From Elusimicrobia bacterium RIFOXYB2_FULL_49_7 (GTDB lineage: Bacteria > Fibrobacterota > OXYB2-FULL-49-7), in contig MGVN01000047.1 in assembly GCA_001800515.1 (NCBI GenBank), forward strand, positions 4,998-12,187: a DNA stretch of 7,190 nt. The letters run 5' to 3'. The notes beneath the pieces are model-generated. The model worked only from the letters and a program-made list of their open reading frames with translations. It was not told the DNA's origin and did no database searches. Of the stretch, positions 6,099 to 7,190 are shown piece by piece. Within the stretch, counting starts at the first letter, position 1. Every line of letters begins with the position of its first letter. Made by a program: the position numbers and the translations under genes.

Positions 6099-6595
6099 AA
6101 TTCCTTTACCTCTTTATTTCTTAGTTTCGCTACATCCTCTTTAGTGCGCAGCTCTTTGAGCGCCGCAAAGGTCGCATAGACCACGTTGAATGGATTGGAG
6201 GAACGCAGTGATTTTGTCAGAATGTCTTTGATACCTGCCGCTTCGAGCACAGCGCGGACGGCGCCGCCCGCAATAACACCGGTTCCCGGTGCCGCAGGCT
6301 TCAGAAATACACGGCCTGCGCCTGATTCTCCTGTAATTTCATGTGGAATCGTCGTGCCGACCACAGGAACCGATATCATCTGTTTCTGAGCGCGCGCGGT
6401 ACCCTTCTGGATCGCCGCCTGCACTTCATTGGCCTTCCCTAATCCGCAACCGACTTTTCCTGCTCCGTCGCCGACTACCACCAGTGCATTGAAGGAAAAG
6501 CGCTTTCCGCCCTTCACCACTTTTGCCACACGGTTAATAGAGACCACAGTTTCTTTATACGGACTCTCTTGTCTATTTCTCTGTTCGTCTGCCAA
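6095..6595 (-). CDS. rpsE: 30S ribosomal protein S5
   Basis: S5 acts in decoding fidelity and in the mRNA entry channel helicase region of the small subunit. The 166-residue product has the N-terminal double-stranded RNA-binding-like domain, [20 protein letters not shown] (15-34) and [19 protein letters not shown] (40-58), then the C-terminal domain with [20 protein letters not shown] (82-101), [18 protein letters not shown] (104-121) and [15 protein letters not shown] (132-146). The start is TTG at 6593-6595, the only in-frame start that fits: a strong AGGAGG lies 5 nt upstream at 6601-6606. An ATG at 6598-6600 sits right against that site but is out of frame. The stop overlaps the rplO start. 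Confidence 0.97.
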   Translation of the reverse strand: MADEQRNRQESPYKETVVSINRVAKVVKGGKRFSFNALVVVGDGAGKVGCGLGKANEVQAAIQKGTARAQKQMISVPVVGTTIPHEITGESGAGRVFLKPAAPGTGVIAGGAVRAVLEAAGIKDILTKSLRSSNPFNVVYATFAALKELRTKEDVAKLRNKEVKEL

Positions 6596-6606
6596 TGCAT
6601 CCTCCT
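6593..6606 (-). promoter_or_regulatory. rpsE ribosome binding site that selects a TTG start
   Basis: AGGAGG (6601-6606) is followed by ATGCA and then TTG (6593-6595). The 5-nt spacing to TTG is workable, whereas the ATG has no spacing at all and is in another frame. This decides the rpsE start. Confidence 0.8.
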
Positions 6607-6674
6607 ATAATACAACGCCGTTCATATGTTAATGAGTTCATCTGGCTTAGTTTTTTTGTGAACCAATGAACGTT
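6596..6674 (-). other. rplR-rpsE spacer
   Basis: This 79-nt gap is AT-rich and carries no gene. It contains an A7 run and a GUUCAU word with two later AUGAAC words that could pair with it over long loops. No promoter pair or terminator can be supported; it ends in the strong rpsE ribosome binding site. Confidence 0.4.
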
Positions 6675-7034
6675 TTAAAACTCAAGGCCTTTCTGCCTTG
6701 CCGCGTCGGCCAGGGCTTTGACGCGTCCATGATAAACGTATCCGCCGCGATCGAATACTGCCTTCTTTATGCCTTTTTCAAGAGCTTTGCTCGCGATCAT
6801 TTCACCGACGGCTTTTGCCGCCGCGACGGTATCCGTCACCTTTAACGCGCTTTTCAGCTCAGGAGCGAGAGTGGATACGGCAACAAGCGTAGCGCCCTTC
6901 TCGTCATCGATCAGTTGTGCATAGATATGCTTATGGCCGCGATGAACACTTAACCGTGGGCATATTCCAGTCCCAAAGATCTTCTTCCGTACACGTTCTT
7001 TTCGTAATGCGAATCTCTTACTAGCGTCTTTCAT
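6675..7034 (-). CDS. rplR: 50S ribosomal protein L18
   Basis: L18 binds 5S rRNA and, with L5, fixes it to the central protuberance of the large subunit. The 119-residue product is of normal length, with a basic N-terminus [18 protein letters not shown] (6-23), [22 protein letters not shown] (26-47), a helical middle including [19 protein letters not shown], and the family-typical [20 protein letters not shown] (94-113) near the end, closing GLEF. The ATG at 7032-7034 has GAGG (7040-7043) at 5 nt. It lies between rplF and rpsE, as in most spc operons. Confidence 0.98.
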   Translation of the reverse strand: MKDASKRFALRKERVRKKIFGTGICPRLSVHRGHKHIYAQLIDDEKGATLVAVSTLAPELKSALKVTDTVAAAKAVGEMIASKALEKGIKKAVFDRGGYVYHGRVKALADAARQKGLEF

Positions 7035-7062
7035 TATAGCCTCACTATAAATTTGCCCGCTA

Positions 7063-7077
7063 CGGCGAATGACGCCG
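7063..7077 (-). other. Small GC hairpin between rplF and rplR
   Basis: In transcript sense CGGCG/CGCCG pairs with loop UCAUU, extendable by one G-U pair. It lies in the 58-nt gap, about 20 nt upstream of the rplR ribosome binding site, with no U run after it. It resembles the other 5-nt-loop stems in this operon but is short. Confidence 0.4.
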
Positions 7078-7092
7078 CGAGTTCAAATCTAA

Positions 7093-7190
7093 TTATTTCT
7101 TTCCGCCACCGGAGCCGCCTGATGCGCCTGCCGCAGCCTTTCCGGCTTTCCTGATGATATGCTCGCCCGCGTAACGAATACCGGTGCCCT
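7093..7190 (-). CDS. rplF: 50S ribosomal protein L6 (3' end)
   Basis: Only the last 31 codons are in the window; the gene enters from the right edge. The visible end reads GTGIRYAGEHIIRKAGKAAA, followed by a Gly/Ser-rich stretch and a final KK. The GTGIRYAGE piece matches the conserved C-terminal KGxGIRYxGE motif of L6, which binds 23S rRNA near the sarcin-ricin loop and the factor-binding site. The Ala/Gly/Lys tail is longer than the plain KAGK ending seen in many homologues. The stop TAA is at 7093-7095, and rplR follows after 58 nt, the standard order. Confidence 0.93.
   Translation of the reverse strand, partial: GTGIRYAGEHIIRKAGKAAAGASGGSGGGKK

Noticed and set aside
6605..6616. TATTAT-like -10 box upstream of rpsE
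   Set aside because: No matching -35 at a proper distance, and it merges with the ribosome binding site in an AT-rich gap.
692..6674. Three spacers (rpoA-rpsD, rpsD-rpsK, rplR-rpsE) are each exactly 79 nt
   Set aside because: The three sequences share no content or structure, so the equal length looks like coincidence.

Overview
The window is one stretch of the conserved bacterial spc-alpha ribosomal protein supercluster, read entirely from the minus strand. In transcription order (high to low coordinate) it runs rplF (3' end only), rplR, rpsE, rplO, secY, adk, map, infA, rpmJ, rpsM, rpsK, rpsD, rpoA (5' part only). All thirteen genes were identified from their proteins. All long plus-strand reading frames lie opposite these genes and look like shadows. 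No mobile element, CRISPR array, tRNA, rRNA or convincing terminator is visible, which fits one continuous transcription unit that enters at the right edge and leaves at the left, where rplQ would normally follow rpoA.

The gene order is that of many free-living bacteria, with adk and map between secY and infA, but rpmD (ribosomal protein L30) is missing. Its usual place between rpsE and rplO is closed by a 4-nt stop/start overlap. The absence of L30 and the style of the RpoA N-terminus make me think of a PVC-related lineage (Omnitrophota, Kiritimatiellota, Lentisphaerota or similar). This is an impression from memory, not a demonstrated placement. Zinc-type S4, L36 and adenylate kinase are all present, so the organism appears not to be adapted to zinc-free ribosomal proteins at these loci.

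Right part (about 5650-7190): L6, L18, S5 and L15 of the ribosome, then SecY, whose start lies 3 nt after the L15 stop. Middle (about 2620-5650): the SecY translocon channel, adenylate kinase, type I methionine aminopeptidase and IF-1. These join protein export, nucleotide balance, N-terminal processing and initiation to ribosome supply. Left part (1-2530): L36, S13, S11, S4 and the alpha subunit of RNA polymerase.

Gaps between genes are short (94 nt at most), but several hold GC-rich hairpins. The best non-coding signal is a pair of matching tandem hairpins that end on the Shine-Dalgarno sequences of rpsK and rpsD. In both, the second stem is the same, the first differs in sequence but keeps its pairing, and the distance to the start codon is identical. 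Other points are a map gene with no ordinary start codon at the conserved position, a TTG start for rpsE beside an out-of-frame ATG, and an S11 that encodes Asp where E. coli has the Asn that becomes isoaspartate. I see no new multi-gene system here; the interest is in regulation and in small departures from the norm.
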